Shown here: piece by piece, positions 1 through 14,900 of the stretch
Numbering within the stretch: the stretch's first letter is position 1
Layout: each line of letters opens with the position of its first letter
Origin: Cyclina sinensis
Taxonomy: Eukaryota; Mollusca; Bivalvia; Venerida; Veneridae
DNA: 64,000 nt
Direction of reading: 5' to 3'
NCBI GenBank assembly: GCA_012932295.1
Contig: JAAONU010000013.1
Span: forward strand, 10,752,821 to 10,816,820
Made by a program: the position numbers and the translations under genes
The notes under the pieces: generated by a model
Databases searched by the model: none
Told to the model about the DNA's origin: nothing
Seen by the model: the letters and a program-made list of their open reading frames with translations, nothing else

Positions 1-3000
1 GCAATGCTGATACAGGTGAATGCACATGCTCCTCTGAAAGGTTTGATCCTTCAAACGGCTGTCTTACTTGTGCCAGTGGATGGATTGGAACTGACTGTTC
101 ATCTGTAGCAGCAAATATACCTGCCTCTTTGCCGTTGTATACAGCCATTTGCTTTGGACTGGGCCACTGTAACATGTTTGATGGACAAGCTTTCAACATA
201 AAGACACCAGGACAGTACCTACTTTTTGAAAAAATTTCTAGTTCACTTTCCATTTATACTCGTATGAGGCCATGTGCAGGTTGTAAAGCTTGTATTCAGC
301 AGGTTTGGTTCAGCATGCCATCTGATGATTTTACAATCAAAGTACCTTTGACAGAAGAAAAGCCGATCATCTTGAAACATAATGGAGAAAGCCTGTCTAT
401 ACCTGGTCTCTCAGCCTATGACATAAATTCAGATGCAAGAATCACTTGGATTGACAAAGTCACACTGCAGTTTGTTCTTGGTAGTGTGGTAACAGTTGAT
501 GTTTCCTACATTCCTTCTTCACCATATTTGTCTGTTAATGTGAAGTCATCTTGTTCAAATGCAGACCAAAGGGGACTCCTTGGTAATTGTAACCAAAATG
601 TGGATGATGATTTCCTTGATAGTTCAGGCAATTATATTCTGTACAGTGAAATCAGTGATCAGATAATTGACAATGACTTTTCTAGTTATTATACTCCAGA
701 CACATCAATAGATAATCATTTCATATATAGTTACCCAGATTTAAATGTCGAGGAGCCTGAAGACATGATGCAGGGATACAGTTTATTCCTAAATGGTAGT
801 GGAGCAATGTCAGGCAGGGTACCAGCTGAATCCTTCTATGATGATCAAACATTCAATGTATCCCTTGAAGTGAAAATAAAGCCACTGTCAGAAAGCGGTC
901 TTGTATTGGGTTACTACAAATCTGAGTCACAGAATCAGTTTAGTCTGTATTTGAATTCTTCAAAACTAGAGATGTACATGTATCATAAAACATTTCAAAC
1001 TGATGCAGAGTTGTTAGCCAATGTGTGGTACCACATCATAGTCACATTTTTTGGTAGTCATATGAAATTATTTGTGTATTCAAACAAACAACTTCAGCTT
1101 TACAATATTTTTGAAATTTCTGAAAGCTCTTTTCCCTCATCTGGAATTTCTTTGTCGGGGACTGGACAATACTCCCTCCAAAACCATTTGATCCTTTCAT
1201 CGGTCTCTTTGGTCAACTCAGAGTCTGGAACATACATTTGGACAGTGAAAAAATAGTCCAGCTTGTCAATGAAGCAGATGTTGAAAATGTGGAAGGGTTG
1301 GTAATGGATTATGAGTTCACTGAAGGATTTGGAGATGTCACAGTATGATACTAAACAATCCATTGGAATGACAATAACATCAGCTGACAGCAAAGTTGCC
1401 TGGATAGTATCTGATAAAGCTAGTCAAACTCAGAGTAATAGGAAATGCTCCACTTCTACTAACTCCGAACGAATTGAAGAATGCGAGAGAATGTTCTCCA
1501 CTGAATCTGTGACAAATGCATGCAATGGACTCGGAACTGATTTTTCAACATTCTATATTGATGCATGTAAAAATGATGACAGTTATGTTCCAGCACTTGT
1601 GGCATTTATTGAAGAATGTACGACCATACTTAGCCCTTCAAGCAACCCTATTGATGACCTGTGTTACAATCATAAAGCAGATCATTATGACAGTTTCTGT
1701 GGACATTTCTGTATGCAAGGCACACCTACTGATGATGGCTGTGAATGTTACACAGGATACTGGGATTGGAATTGTGCTCAGGAGTGTCCTAATCGTGTTG
1801 GAGCTCAGAACCTGCCATGCTTTGCCCAAGGAACTTGTGACGTCAAAACTGGAAGTTGTATTTGTTATCAAGGTTTCAGCCAAGACTTAAATTGCCAAAA
1901 TTGTACAGAACTGTTTACTGGAGAAAATTGTGACAAATTTGAAATATCAAAACCACCAACTGGAGGCACTGATCCTGAAAATGAGGTTACATTAATATGT
2001 CAGTTATTTGGTACATTGAAACTAATGATGTTCTCAGGAGAATCATACTCAATTGCAAAACCAGAATGAATGGTATCTAGTTAAATCAGTCAATGAAAGC
2101 TATGCAGAAATAAAAGGTCGCACAGTCAAATGTGGAAAAAACATATGTCTAAAATCTCTGGAAATTAGCTACAAAACAGATAAAATCATTATAGATGAAA
2201 ATGTAGTTAAATCTGAAAGAATTAAAGTGAATGGGAAGTTTGATCCAAGCTCATCGGAATATTTCAAATATATTGAAAAATCAGATAGCTGTTGTCATCT
2301 TCAGGGGTAAAACATGGAAAATAGGCTATCTCATTAAAATTCGTTTGAGATTTAGAAGTAATGGTTACCTAGCAGTAACAATAAAAACAGACTGCCAAAC
2401 TTGCGTAGATTACTCTGCATGTTACCAAAGTTCGTCTTTTATTGCTTCCTACAATCCAACTGATGCATCTACTTTTGCAGACATTATAGTCCCAGATTCT
2501 AGCAAGTCCCTTCCAGAAACTCTCATTGAACCAAATACAACAGCTGGATATTGCTTAAAGTTTCAGTCAGTATCTGAAACCAGTGAATACACAAGTGATC
2601 ATACTGGAAATGATGAATTATCAACTACTGTCAGCGCTAGTGGAGATAAGTTTACTACCATATCTACAGGAATATTGCAAAATGTGTTTTCATCTGAAGA
2701 AAAGAATACCATTAAATTAAGTGTTAAACCAGATGGCAGAAAGCTCTGGTGGCATATTTCAGTATGTTGGAGAATCAACATTTGTACTTTATCTTGTTAA
2801 TAATACACTGTATGTTCAGGCAGGCTTCTAGAATAATCAATACTGGTCTAATTTTGCCTGCAAATGAATGGAAGGATATCAAAATGAATTTTGAAGAAGT
2901 AGGAGAAACAGTTACTTTAGAAGTTACTAGCCCAGACAGTGATATACCTGAAACAAAAGTCTTCACAGTCTCAAAGGAGATATTTGCAGATAATGGACAG

Positions 3001-5991
3001 ATAGTTCTAGGGAAACCAAAAGGATCATTTGATCAAACCTTAGGGAGTACCAACTGATGGATCATTTTCAGGAGAAATTGAAACTGTTGAAGTGTATTTG
3101 GGAGACAGTGAAGACCCTGTTGTGCAATATGCCTTCGATGAAGGTGAAGGAAAAACAATTGTGGACACATCAACTGGGGTTAATGACATGGTTATTTATG
3201 ACCCTTATGGCAAAGGAAGTGTTGGGCATTCCATTTCGAGTAAACCAGCGCCTGAAATTGAAACAGATATAAATGCAGGGTTCATTGATGAAGATTCCTA
3301 CTTACTTGCACAGAATACATGCAGACAGGTTTTTAACAATTCCTATATCGAATCTGTATGCTCTAGCCTCGGAAGTTCAACACTTGTTGTGTTTGAAACT
3401 ATCTGCATTGACGATATAGCTAAACTTGGAAATGATATATATGTTGCAATTGATTTAGCTCAGTCCTTCACAGACAATTGCTTTTATGAAGTCATTGAAA
3501 AGGGGGATGATGTAAATGATACAATGGAATTGGAAGAAGATCCTGCAAAATACATGTGCCATTTGGATTTCAAGGCAGTAGGGTATGTTGGTTCAGACTG
3601 TGAGACACGTTGTGTCCATCCAGAACAAAACGGCGATGGTATCACTTGCACCTGTGAAAACGGATATTGGGGTTCTGCTTGTGAAAATGAATGCCCAGGA
3701 GGGCCTGATAATGTCTGTTCAGGACATGGAGATTGCAATACAAATTCAGGGGAATGTACATGTAGCTCTAACTATCAAGGAAATGACTGTTCCGAATGTA
3801 GTTCAGGATGGTATGGGACTGAATGCCAAGTTAAGGTACATGATACATCTTCAAGCACAGACACTTATTCTGCCTTTTTAGCAAGTAATAGTCACTTAAA
3901 GACATTAGATGGTTCATTTTTAAAATTCAACAATAAAGATCAGCCATGTGATCTCTATTCTGATGGAACTTTGAAAATAGAAGCTCAGATGGGTGCAACT
4001 AACAAATATTCAAGCACTGTTACAGCAATCGCTATTTCTGTTGGAGATCAAATGATTACAATTTATCCACAAAATGATGGAACAATAAAATACAATGGGC
4101 AGGAAATTTCACTTGGAACATTACAGTTGCCCTCTGGTTACAAAATAGAGAAAGACAGTTTAACCGAGTTTCTTGTAACAGGTCCAAAAAATTTTGAGAT
4201 GAAATGCTTGGTGGGAGCAGGAGACAGCATAGGAGTTCAAATGTCAGTAGGTAAATCAGGGTGCAGAGATTCTACAGGTATCTTTGGTAAATGCTCTGAA
4301 GGAGATGCAAGTGAATGTGATCCTGCAGATTTGATGTGTATAATTGCTGAGGTAGGTATTGCAGAAGCAGTCAAGAACTATTATATTAGCTCTGCTGAAT
4401 TGGATACATATTTCTATAGCCTTGGCAAAAATTACCAAGAGACCATATTTGCTGAGACTGGAGAAACACAAGATACTGCAGGAACAGCTATACAGTTGTC
4501 AGCTGGAGCTTATGTTGCTTTTCCAACCTTAGATGAAGATATTATTCAAGAAAGTTATGATGAGAAGACTCTTGAAATGAGATTAAAACTTCAATCAGAT
4601 GATGAAGGAACCATTCTGAGTGTTGCAAATACTGTTACCACATTTGGCATAGTAATCAGAAACTCTAAATACGTTATACAATATGGAGAGGACACCTACC
4701 CCACCAATATTCCAGTTACTGCTGGTGAATGGACAAATTTGGGAATATCTTTGAATGATACATCAGGAGAACTCCTTTTCCATGAAATTCATGAAACCAG
4801 CTATGGTCAGTACAAATTAATTAAACATATCAGAGAGTATACAGAAATATGGAACACCCATTGTTGAAGGAAGTACCATGGTCTTAGGTAAATGGCAGAA
4901 TGAAACAACTGAAATAAAGACCTCTGCTCCTGGTTATTTTGACAAATCACCTATCTTGACAATTGATAGAGTTCTTTTCTACAATGGTTTCAACACCATA
5001 AATGACTTCACTTATCACTTTGTTCAAAATTACATTAAGAATCAACCTTTACAGTCAACATCTGCAGACAGCTCAGTCACTGGAGGTTTGACGTTTGACT
5101 CGTCAACTGAAAAGTTACTTGCTCTTGTAATGAATTTTGATGAAGCCAGTGGTAACCAGGTGACCGATGCAGTTCATGGCAAAACTGGAGTTATTGGTTT
5201 TGAAGGCACCTATCAATGGGTAATAAGTGACCCACATATCCTAGACTTAGGCATACCTAATCAAAATGACTTTTTACCAACTTCGGAAAATCTGATTTGT
5301 GAGTTAATAAAAAACACTTTCTCAGAACAGTGTGATCAAGACCTGACTGATTACCTTTACCAAGCATGTCTGGAAGACAGCCTTTATACAGACAATCAAG
5401 ATAATGCAATTGATATGGCACTAGTGGCAGCTGAAGAATGTATAGGGCTGAATGGCCAAAGACCAACTGATAGCATGTGTCATGCATTTGGTGACAGGCA
5501 ATATCCTAGTGTTGGTGGTGACTGACTGTACACAGAGATGTGTTTTTGGACAATTTGAAAATGGTGAATGCTCCTGTGCCGATGGCTATTATGGTTCAGA
5601 GTGTGAGTCAGAGTGTCCTGGTGGTCATACAACACCTTGTAGCAACCATGGCCAGTGCAATAGCTCTACAGGGAAATGTAGCTGTGATGAGGAGTGGGGT
5701 GGAGATGATCTGTGTAGTACATGCAGCCAAGACTGGACAGGTGATAGCTGCAATGTTCAGAAGTTAGACCCTACAGTTGATGTTGATGACTTAGGATCGG
5801 ATGATGACTATAATGATGGGTCTGACCCATTTAATGGAACAACTCCAGCTATAATAGATGACAAGAAAGGAATGAGATGCCAAATCAAAGGAAACAATGG
5901 CAAAGTGAGAATGTTTAGAGGTGTCGCAAAGAAAGTCAGAAGGGTTTTTAACAAGGCTGTTCTCATGGAAGTTGAAAATCTTCGCATTCTT
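1..5991 (+). CDS. Exon: units 1-3 plus start of VWD4
   Basis: The reading frame is open from base 3 at the window edge. Rough domain order: end of EGF0 3-110; VWD1 160-720 (RGLLGNCN near 570-600); LamG1 780-1290; Cys spacer 1300-1670; EGF1 1680-1940; VWD2 1990-2520; LamG2 2600-3110; spacer 3120-3590; EGF2 3590-3835; VWD3 3870-4330 (TGIFGKC); LamG3 4480-5010; spacer 5050-5490; EGF3 5520-5760; an Asp-rich linker 5770-5830; first part of VWD4 to 5991. The donor is CTT|GTAAGT at 5992, phase 0. Homology between units shows frame changes near 1185, 1343, 2065, 2286, 2742, 2829, 3053, 4849 and 5515. Eight of these nine are net +1. No intron interrupts three complete units. Confidence 0.78.
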
Positions 5992-8900
5992 GTAAGTTTT
6001 TTTTTTTTTCTGTAACATATAAACTAAATTACTGATCAGTATATTTGATTAAAAAAATGTTTACAGACATTTTACTCTAACAAAAAATTTGGTAGGCAGA
6101 ATTTTTATTTATTACTTATCTATCTCATTAAAAAGAGTTATATTTTCATTTTTTACCAAAGTAAATGACAAAGAAAACATACCAAAAAAAAAAATCAGTC
6201 TTAATTGATTTGATATCTATAACCTGTCATGCTATACACAATTTGATTTTGAAATTTACTTTCTATATATTTCTGTGAACCTTTATGAGAAACTTGAATT
6301 TTAGGGAAATTTAATAAAGAAAGATGATACAGTGATAAATCTTTATCTCTATAGTATTATTTGAAAATGTATATTTTTTAATTAACTCTTTGCTTGGGTA
6401 GCACGAATTCATTTACAGTTCCAATGTGATTCTGCAAATTAGCATGAAAGCAGTACTTTTTTTGCTGAATCACATTATTGATTTTATCACATCTTTTATT
6501 TTTAGGCAAACTAACTGACATTTTTGTTTTGTCTATTATTAATGAAATGAGTAAAAGAAATAGTCACGTTAATTTTCAACTAAATAAAAAGACTTTTATA
6601 TGTGAAAAGGGTTTTTATATGGCCGAAGAGGGCATATTATGTTATGGTCCAGGATGTCCATCCGTTCGTCTGTCCATCCATCCTTTAGCAATTTGGTTTG
6701 TGGAGGATAACTTGAGTACTCTTTGGCCTACAGTGTTTTACCTTCATGTGTTTATTGCCCACATTGAGTGGATGACCCCTATTGATTTTGGAGTCAGTAG
6801 CTCAAAGGTGAAGGTCACATAGACCTCAACATTGAAAACCATTTCTGCCATGTAACTTGGCAATCGTTTGTTATAGAGACTTCAAACTTTATATAATGAT
6901 TGCACACTTCAAGTGGATGACCCTATACATTTTGGGGTCAGTACATCAAAGGTCAGGGTCACAGTGGCCTAAATGTGTAGAACCATTTACACTCTATTAC
7001 TCGACAACCATTTGTCATAGAGATTTTAAAGTTCATATATTGGTTGCACACATTGAGTGAATGACCCCTATTGATTTTGGGGTCAGTAACTCAAAGTTCA
7101 AGGTCACAGTGACCTTAACATTGAAAACCATTTCCGCCATGTAACTTGACAATCATTTGCTGTAGAGACTTCAAACTTTATATCATGATTGCACACATTC
7201 AGTGAATGACCCCTATCCATTTTGGGGTCAGTATGTCAAAGGTCAAGGTCACAGTGACCTAAATGTTTAGAATCATTTACACTCTGTAACTGGACAACCA
7301 TTTGTCCTATAGACTTCAAAATTCATGTACTGGTTGCACACATTGAGTGAATCACACCTTTGCATTTTGGGGTCAGTAGGTCAAAGGTCAAGGTCACATA
7401 GACCTTAACAGTGAAAACCATTTCCACCATGTAACTTGACAATCATTTGTCGTAGAGATTTCAAACTTTATTTCATGATTGTACACATTTGATGGATGAC
7501 CCATATACATTTTTTGGTCAGTATAACAAAGGTCAAGGTCACAGTAACTTAAATGTTGAGTATCATTTACACTCTGTAACTCGACAACCATTTGTCTTAG
7601 ACTTCAAAATTCATATAGTGGTTGCACACATTGCATGAATGTTGTCTATTGATTTTGGGGTCAGTAGGTCGAAGGTCTAGGTCACAGTGACCTTAACAAT
7701 GAAAACCATTTCGGCCATGTAACTTGACAATCATTTGTTATAGAGACTTCAGACTTTATATCATGGTTGCACACATTGATCGGATGACCCTTATCCATTT
7801 TGGGATCAGTATGTCAAAGGTCAAGGTCATAGTGACCTAAATATGAAGAATCATTTACAGTCTGTAACTCAACAACATTTTTCATAGAGACTTAAAAATT
7901 CATATAATGGTTGCACATTTTGAGTGAATGACCCCTATTTATTTAGGGACATATAATGCTCTGCCCAGCAGTGCTCTTGTTTTCAGTTGTAGGTCATTTT
8001 TCTACCTTACACAAGTTTGTTGAATTGCATAACTGTTATATACTGTGCTTCACATATACAGCTATAGGTGGAAGGAATTACAAAATCATTTCAGATTAGG
8101 ATTGTTAATTCATCACATTATGATTTTGGTATACATAGGCATGTGTGTTATCAGTTTAAAATACAGGTTGCCAAATGTCAAGGTAGCAGTAATCAGAAAG
8201 TTTCTAACTTCTGTTTCAGGTAAGGCAAAATAAAGTGAAATACAACAAGAATGGCAGAAAGAAAAGAAAGCTGGCAATTGACAAAGTGTACATTACTTAC
8301 AAATACCATTACATGGACTTTGAGATAATTCAGCAGGAGAAAACTCGGTCTGGAAATCGAAAAAATAAGGTGTTTGTAAATGGAAAGAAATGGAATAAGA
8401 AAACAAATTTTGACAAGACGCTTGGTGCCATGTGGATAAGAAAAAAGAATGCTAAGAAATTGATCATTACAATCAATGAAATAGGTTTCAGGATGGTCAT
8501 TCAAAGAGGAAACCTCTTCTTTAGAGTTAACATCAAACTAAAGTCAAGTGCTTGGGAAACAAGAGGACTTTGTAACTATGTTCCAGACTCCATTGACAAC
8601 TTGATTACAGATGAATACACAGTATACATAGACTCCACACCAGTTGCAGGCCAAATAGCCACTTATGTAAGTAAACTAGTTCATTATTTTGCATTAATTG
8701 GATATTTATTACTGTCGGTGGTGTGCCATATCCTAAAAAGTGAAAATACCAAAACAAAAACATTTATCAGTAACCTGTAAGTATGTTAAAAATTATGATT
8801 ATAGACTGCCCTATAATTGTCATTGCAAAATTATTTAAGTAACACAATTGCAGTTACTGATCTATTTCCTAAGTTGGTTTGATACAAGATACAAAAAAAA

Positions 8901-11900
8901 GTCATTACCTTGATGTCTGAATGGCCTAAGTGATGTAATAAAGGTACTTCACTCAAAATTTCACAGCTCTTTGGTATGCTAATGAAGGAAGAATTTCTTC
9001 AGTCTTAACATTTCACTGTATGTTATATTTTGAATGAGATAAGGTGATCAAGGAATGTTATTGTACATCAGTGAAAAAAAGCTATTAAACTAGATGAGGT
9101 TTGAAATTCAGTCAAATATAAAAATTTACCCAAGACTCCACAAACAAAATCAAAATTAAATAAACTACCGTGTTCTGTTTGTCATGTGCTTGTGTTCATT
9201 TAGCATGATGGTACTAGCTGCTCCGCTCAAAACAAGGAGCAAACGGGACTGAAACATGCAACTTTAAGAACAAAGGAAAGACACACCTCTAGCTATTATG
9301 AAGTAAATTGCAGATCTACTTACAGCATCAAGGACCTATATATGCAAATGTATTTAAAGACTTGAACAACACAAATTTTTATTATGATTTGAACAATTAC
9401 ATATCTTTATAATGACATGTACTGCAAATCTTTATAATGACTTTAACAACAGAAATAAATTGGACAATTCACATAATATATTTATATAAAGTATTGATAT
9501 GTGAATGTTTGAATGAATATGAAATTTAAAAAAAATTAATGAAAATATATAAACATATTAACTGCAAAGTACTCATTGTGACTATTCTGTGTTCAATGTC
9601 TAAATGTTAGTTATGCATTATCTGTCAACAATTTGCTTTCTAAACCACTTGGTCAATTTGATAAAAATTAGCAGGGATGTTACTTGTATGAAGCTGTATA
9701 AAAGCTGTAAAAAAATCCATCCCATGCAGAATGTTGGTTGCTGTAGGAACTAGGTTAAAACTTAATAAAAAATGTTCTTGTTTGGTGCCACAGAGCCCAG
9801 AGCTCTGAAGTTTTGTGTGTAGTATCTATAGTCCAGTAGACCTCTTACAAGGTCAGTAAAATTGTTTACATGTGGTCACTACTGACTCATCCAGAGGGTC
9901 TGGTGTTTTACATACAGATACATAAGAAAATAAGAAAAAAGATTCCTTGGACACTATGATGGTCGTACATTTATCCATTCTGTGTGCTGTCTCTTGCAGT
10001 GGACATGATGTTAATGTTTCATATTTTTTCTGTGTTTTGAATTAGAGATGTCTTTTACTGATCAACAGTAATAAATAAGAACTGAGACAGTTTTTGTAAA
10101 TTTTGATCAACCGTAATACCAGTATGTATATATATATGAAATTAACTAACATAATTCTATATTATTTTTCCGTTGTTTATATTACTCTTTTTTGGTAACA
10201 TCTGAAAAACTTCAGCATTGAATTATTCCTTTTAAATTTTTACAGTGTGCTCCTGCTGTTGACTTTAGTGATGAAGACTTTACAGACAGCACAGATATAA
10301 CAAATAAAGAATCTGGGTCAGCAGTCTGCTGTAACTCTGCAAGTGCAAGCATCGGAACTTTCAAGTTATTTGACAGCTCAACGAATGAGGTGACTATTTC
10401 ATTTTACTTGAAGACATGCACCGACTGTGATGGCATCATTTTCTCTTACACCAGAAAACGACCGTTCAGTTTAGACTTCATAGATGGTCAAATAGTGATA
10501 TATTATGGCAGAAACAGTGTATGGGAAACTCAAATTGGACTTGATGACAATAAATGGTATCAGATTGTACTTACCTACTCCAGAACGGCAAAGAAGATTG
10601 TGCTGCATGTATTCAGTGAGGAAACTGGAAATGTTCCCCAACTGTTCACCATTGAAAACTTTAAACAAACTAATCCATTCAGAAACGGGGGAGCACTTTC
10701 TCTTGGCAAGTTCCAGGTTAGCCAAGAAATACAGAAGTGGAAAAAGGCAGATTCCTTCGTCGGATGTTATGATTCTTTAGGCTTTGCCTCAAGGTATGCT
10801 TTTACTTAGGTTGACAAAAAATGCATTTGTGTGCACCATAGGCCATTCCAAGTGTGCCACAAATTGGACTTGAAGTGCAGTAATCTTCAGATAGTTGTTT
10901 ACTTTAAAATCATATTTTGTTGAAGTTGTTCTGATAGAACATTAGACAAAATCTGAAGTGCATATCTTAAAACTTGTAAACACAAATTTGCTCCTTAAAC
11001 TTTAACCAGATAAAGGAGGGGAGTGGTGGCCTAGTGGTTAAGGTGTCTGGCTCTCAACCCAGGGATCATGGGTTCAGGTCGTACCAGGGTCATGAGCATG
11101 TTTCCTCATATGACACAGGAATTGGACTTGTTGAGAGTGATTTAAATAAGCTGCAAGCTTTCTTCACAGCTAAAATAAATTATGTTTAAGCTAACTGGAT
11201 AACAAAAAATGTGGATGAATTTTTTTCTTAAACTGTTTACAGTTTCACAGAAATAGAAAAAAAGAAATGCTAAATATTCATTATATTACTTTAAGAAGCA
11301 TAACCTAAAATCTATAAGGTTTTGATTTTCTTTAAAATTGTGTAAATGTTAATGATAATGAATGAATTATTACCAGATGTCACGTTTTTTTTTATATGCC
11401 TGAAGGGGGCATATTATGTTATGGTCCAGGGCGTCCGTCCGCCTGTTCTTCTGTAAGCAATTTGGTTTCTGGAGGATAACTTGAGTACTCTTTGGCCTAC
11501 AGGCTTTTACCTTCATATGATTATTGCCAACATTGAGTGGATGACCCCTATTGATTTTGGAATGAGTAGCTCAAAGGTCAAGGTCACATAGACCTTAATA
11601 TTGAAAACCATTTCCACCGTTTAACTTGACAATCATTTGTTTTAGAGACTTCAAACTTTGCATCATGATTGCACACATTGAGCAGATGACCCCTATACAT
11701 TTTAGGGTCAGTATGTCAAAGGTCAATGTCACAGTGAGCTAAATGTTAAGAATCATTTACACTCTGTGAATTCGACAACCATTTGTCATAGAGACTTCAA
11801 AATTCATATAATGGTTGCAAAGATTAAGTGGATGACCCTTGTACATTTTGGGATCAGAATTTTAAAGGTCAAGGTCACAGTGACCGAAATGTTTAGAATC

Positions 11901-14900
11901 ATTTACACTCTATTACTCGACAACTGTTTGTCTTATAGATTTCAAAATTCATATAATGGTTGCACACATTGAGTGAATGATCCCTAAGTAGGTAAAATGT
12001 CAAGGTCACATAGATCTTAACATTGAAAACCACTTCTACCATGTAACTTGACAATCGTTTGTTATAGAGGACTTCAAACTTTATATCATAATTGCACACA
12101 TTGAGCAGATGTCCACTATACATTTTGGGGTCATTTTGTCAAAAGTCAAGGTCACAGTGACCTAAATGCTTAGAATCATTTACACTCTGCAACTCTACAA
12201 ACATATGTCATAGAGACTTCAAAATTCGTATAGTTGTTGCACACATTAAGTAAATGACCCCTATTGATTTTGGGATCAGTAGGTCAAAGGTCAAGGTCAC
12301 AGTGACCTCAACATTGAAAACCATTTCCACCATGTAACTTGGCAATCGTTTGTTATAGAGACTTCAAACTTATATATCACGATTGCACATGTTGAGTGGA
12401 TGACTCCTATACATTTTTGGATCAGTATGTCAGACGTCAAGGTTATAGTGACCTGAATGTTAAGAATCATTTGCACTCTGTAACTCCACAACTGTATTTC
12501 ATAGAGACTTCAAAATTCATATAATGGTTGCACACATTAAGTGGATGACCCCTTGACGTTTTGGGGTCAGTATGTCAAAGGTCAAGGTCACAGTGACTGA
12601 AATGTTTAGAATCATTTACACTCTATAACTCGACAACTGTTTGTCATATAGATTTCAAAATTCATATAATGGTTGCACACATTGAGTGTAACCCCTAAGT
12701 AGGTAAAAGGTCAAGGTCATAGTGAACTTAGCAATTGAAAACCACTTCTACCATATAACATTGACAATCGTTTGTTATAGAGACTTCAAACTTTATATCA
12801 AAATTGTACACATTGAGCAGAATGACCACTATACATTTTGGGGTCAGTATGTCAAAGGTCAAGGTCACAGTTACCTAAATGTTAAGAATCATTTACTTTC
12901 TGCTTCTCGACAACTATATGTCATAGAGACTTCAAAATTCATATTGTGGTTGCACACATTATGTGAATGACCACTATTGATTTTGGGATCAGTAGGTCAA
13001 AGGTCAAGGTCACAGTGACCTTAACATTGAAAACCATTTCTAGCATGTAACTTGACAATCGTTTGTTGTAGAGACTTAAAACTTTATATCATGATTGCAC
13101 ATGTTGAGTAGATGACCACTATACATTTTTGGATCAGTATGTCAGACGTCAAGGTCATAGTGACCTTAATGTTTAGAATCATTTGCACTCGGTAACTCGA
13201 CAACCGTATTTCATAGAGACTTATTTTGAGGTGAGTAAGTCAAAATTGAAAAAATACCTCCCTTATATCACAAAGGCATCATACTTAGAAAAAACACCCT
13301 TCGGCCATATAATGCTCCGCCCAATGGTGCTCTTGTTTTACATAGTTCTTAATTATTTCTTGTAGCAGTGTTCAGTAGATCTCTACCCAGATTGTTCAAA
13401 CTTTTCTCCTGCTATCATTATTGGCTCCATCTATGAGTTAGATGTTTTACATAGAATGGCATAAAAAAATTTTGGTCAGAGACATTTAGGCTGAGACTTC
13501 CGAAATATGGTTTGAAGCACTGCATAGTGCATCTCTATGAATATTGTTTCAATTTACCCTTTTGGAAACTTTTTACTCCTTCCTGAAAGTCATGTTTTAT
13601 ATACTGTGAAATCATTTCAATTAGCCTGGAGGCAATGGCAAAAACTTAAGTTTGCATGGTCCTTCATTCACGTATTTCTAATTGTTATATTTTTTAAGGC
13701 AATGAATAGAATGCAGGACCACAGTTGCTTGCGATCATCTGCTGTCACATGTATACATGTCAATTTGAGCGGTCCGCTTCGAAATACGAACTTTCAGGTC
13801 CTTCTGTTAATTGGCATTGATTGACAACAAATATTCATAAAAGATGGATTTAAGTCCATTGAGGTCTTATAATTGGTGCTTGACCAGTTACACTAAAACA
13901 ACAATACTGTGTGAAAATAATCCCTTTAGTCATTCACAGTAGTAATTACTGAAGTTTCAAACGTAATGGCTGGCAATGATATTTCACTTTTGACAGCATT
14001 CACCAACCAGGAAAATAATTTTAAAAAAGTAAACTGAAAAATAGATAAAAAAAAATCATCTATATTGGTAGGAAAAAACAACAGCTCAATGTTAAATATA
14101 AGGTTATTTTAGGTTTTATAATAGGCGCAGACTTAAATTCACTTACCATTTTTTGTGTGAAATGCAAGAAAAATCTGTCCTATGCTGACAGAGGTGATTC
14201 ACAGTAGAAGTCAAAAATTTTGTTTGAAGTATTCCCAAAATACCTTTATTTAGATTGTTTAAACTTTGTCTGGTGTCATTTTTGGCTCTATCCCAGGGGT
14301 CAGATGTTTTACATAGACTTAAATAAAACAACTTTTAAAATTTAAATCAGTTGTCTTCAGGCTGAAACTCCTTGTATTGATACTAGCATCTAGGGTTTTC
14401 TAGTTCTTTCTTTTCTTTTGATTATGAATCCGATTTATTGCACTTGTTGTTTTAGCAGATATACTCAGGTGAGCAGTTTAGGATCTTCATGGACCTCTTG
14501 TTATGTATTGCATATACATACTTATCTTAGTAAAAATCCTCATTTATACCAGAGTATATAGTTCAGAGTTATTCTTATAATAATAGTGCTGAAAGCAAGA
14601 AGTTTTTTTTTTTTAAGTTTTTTTTTAAACTTAATCATCTTTATTCTTTCTTTAGGGAGAAAGTAGTGGGAAGCAAGGCATGAACTGAGATTAAAAAAGT
14701 AACAAATTAATATATAACAAAGTGTATTAGACAAATTTTAACTTGTATTATAGGGCACTTGATACAACCACAGTTGCCTACCTATTCATGAAACCTGTAG
14801 AGACAGTTGAGGCATTGCTAGCAGAAGCTGGAACATCTTTCTATTACTATGACTTTGACGATGATGCCTCATACAGTAAGTGAATATCTAAAGATTTTAT

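Noticed and set aside
1..5991. Many tiny introns instead of frame errors
   Set aside because: Alignments between units place each break within a few bases, with no GT-AG pair and no extra sequence.
8285..8504. Minus-strand open frame opposite the basic VWD exon
   Set aside because: Shadow of the plus-strand exon, which has matching splice sites and homology to sister units.
11027..11081. Possible tRNA gene
   Set aside because: Box A and B are present but the arms do not pair as a cloverleaf and a SINE body follows.
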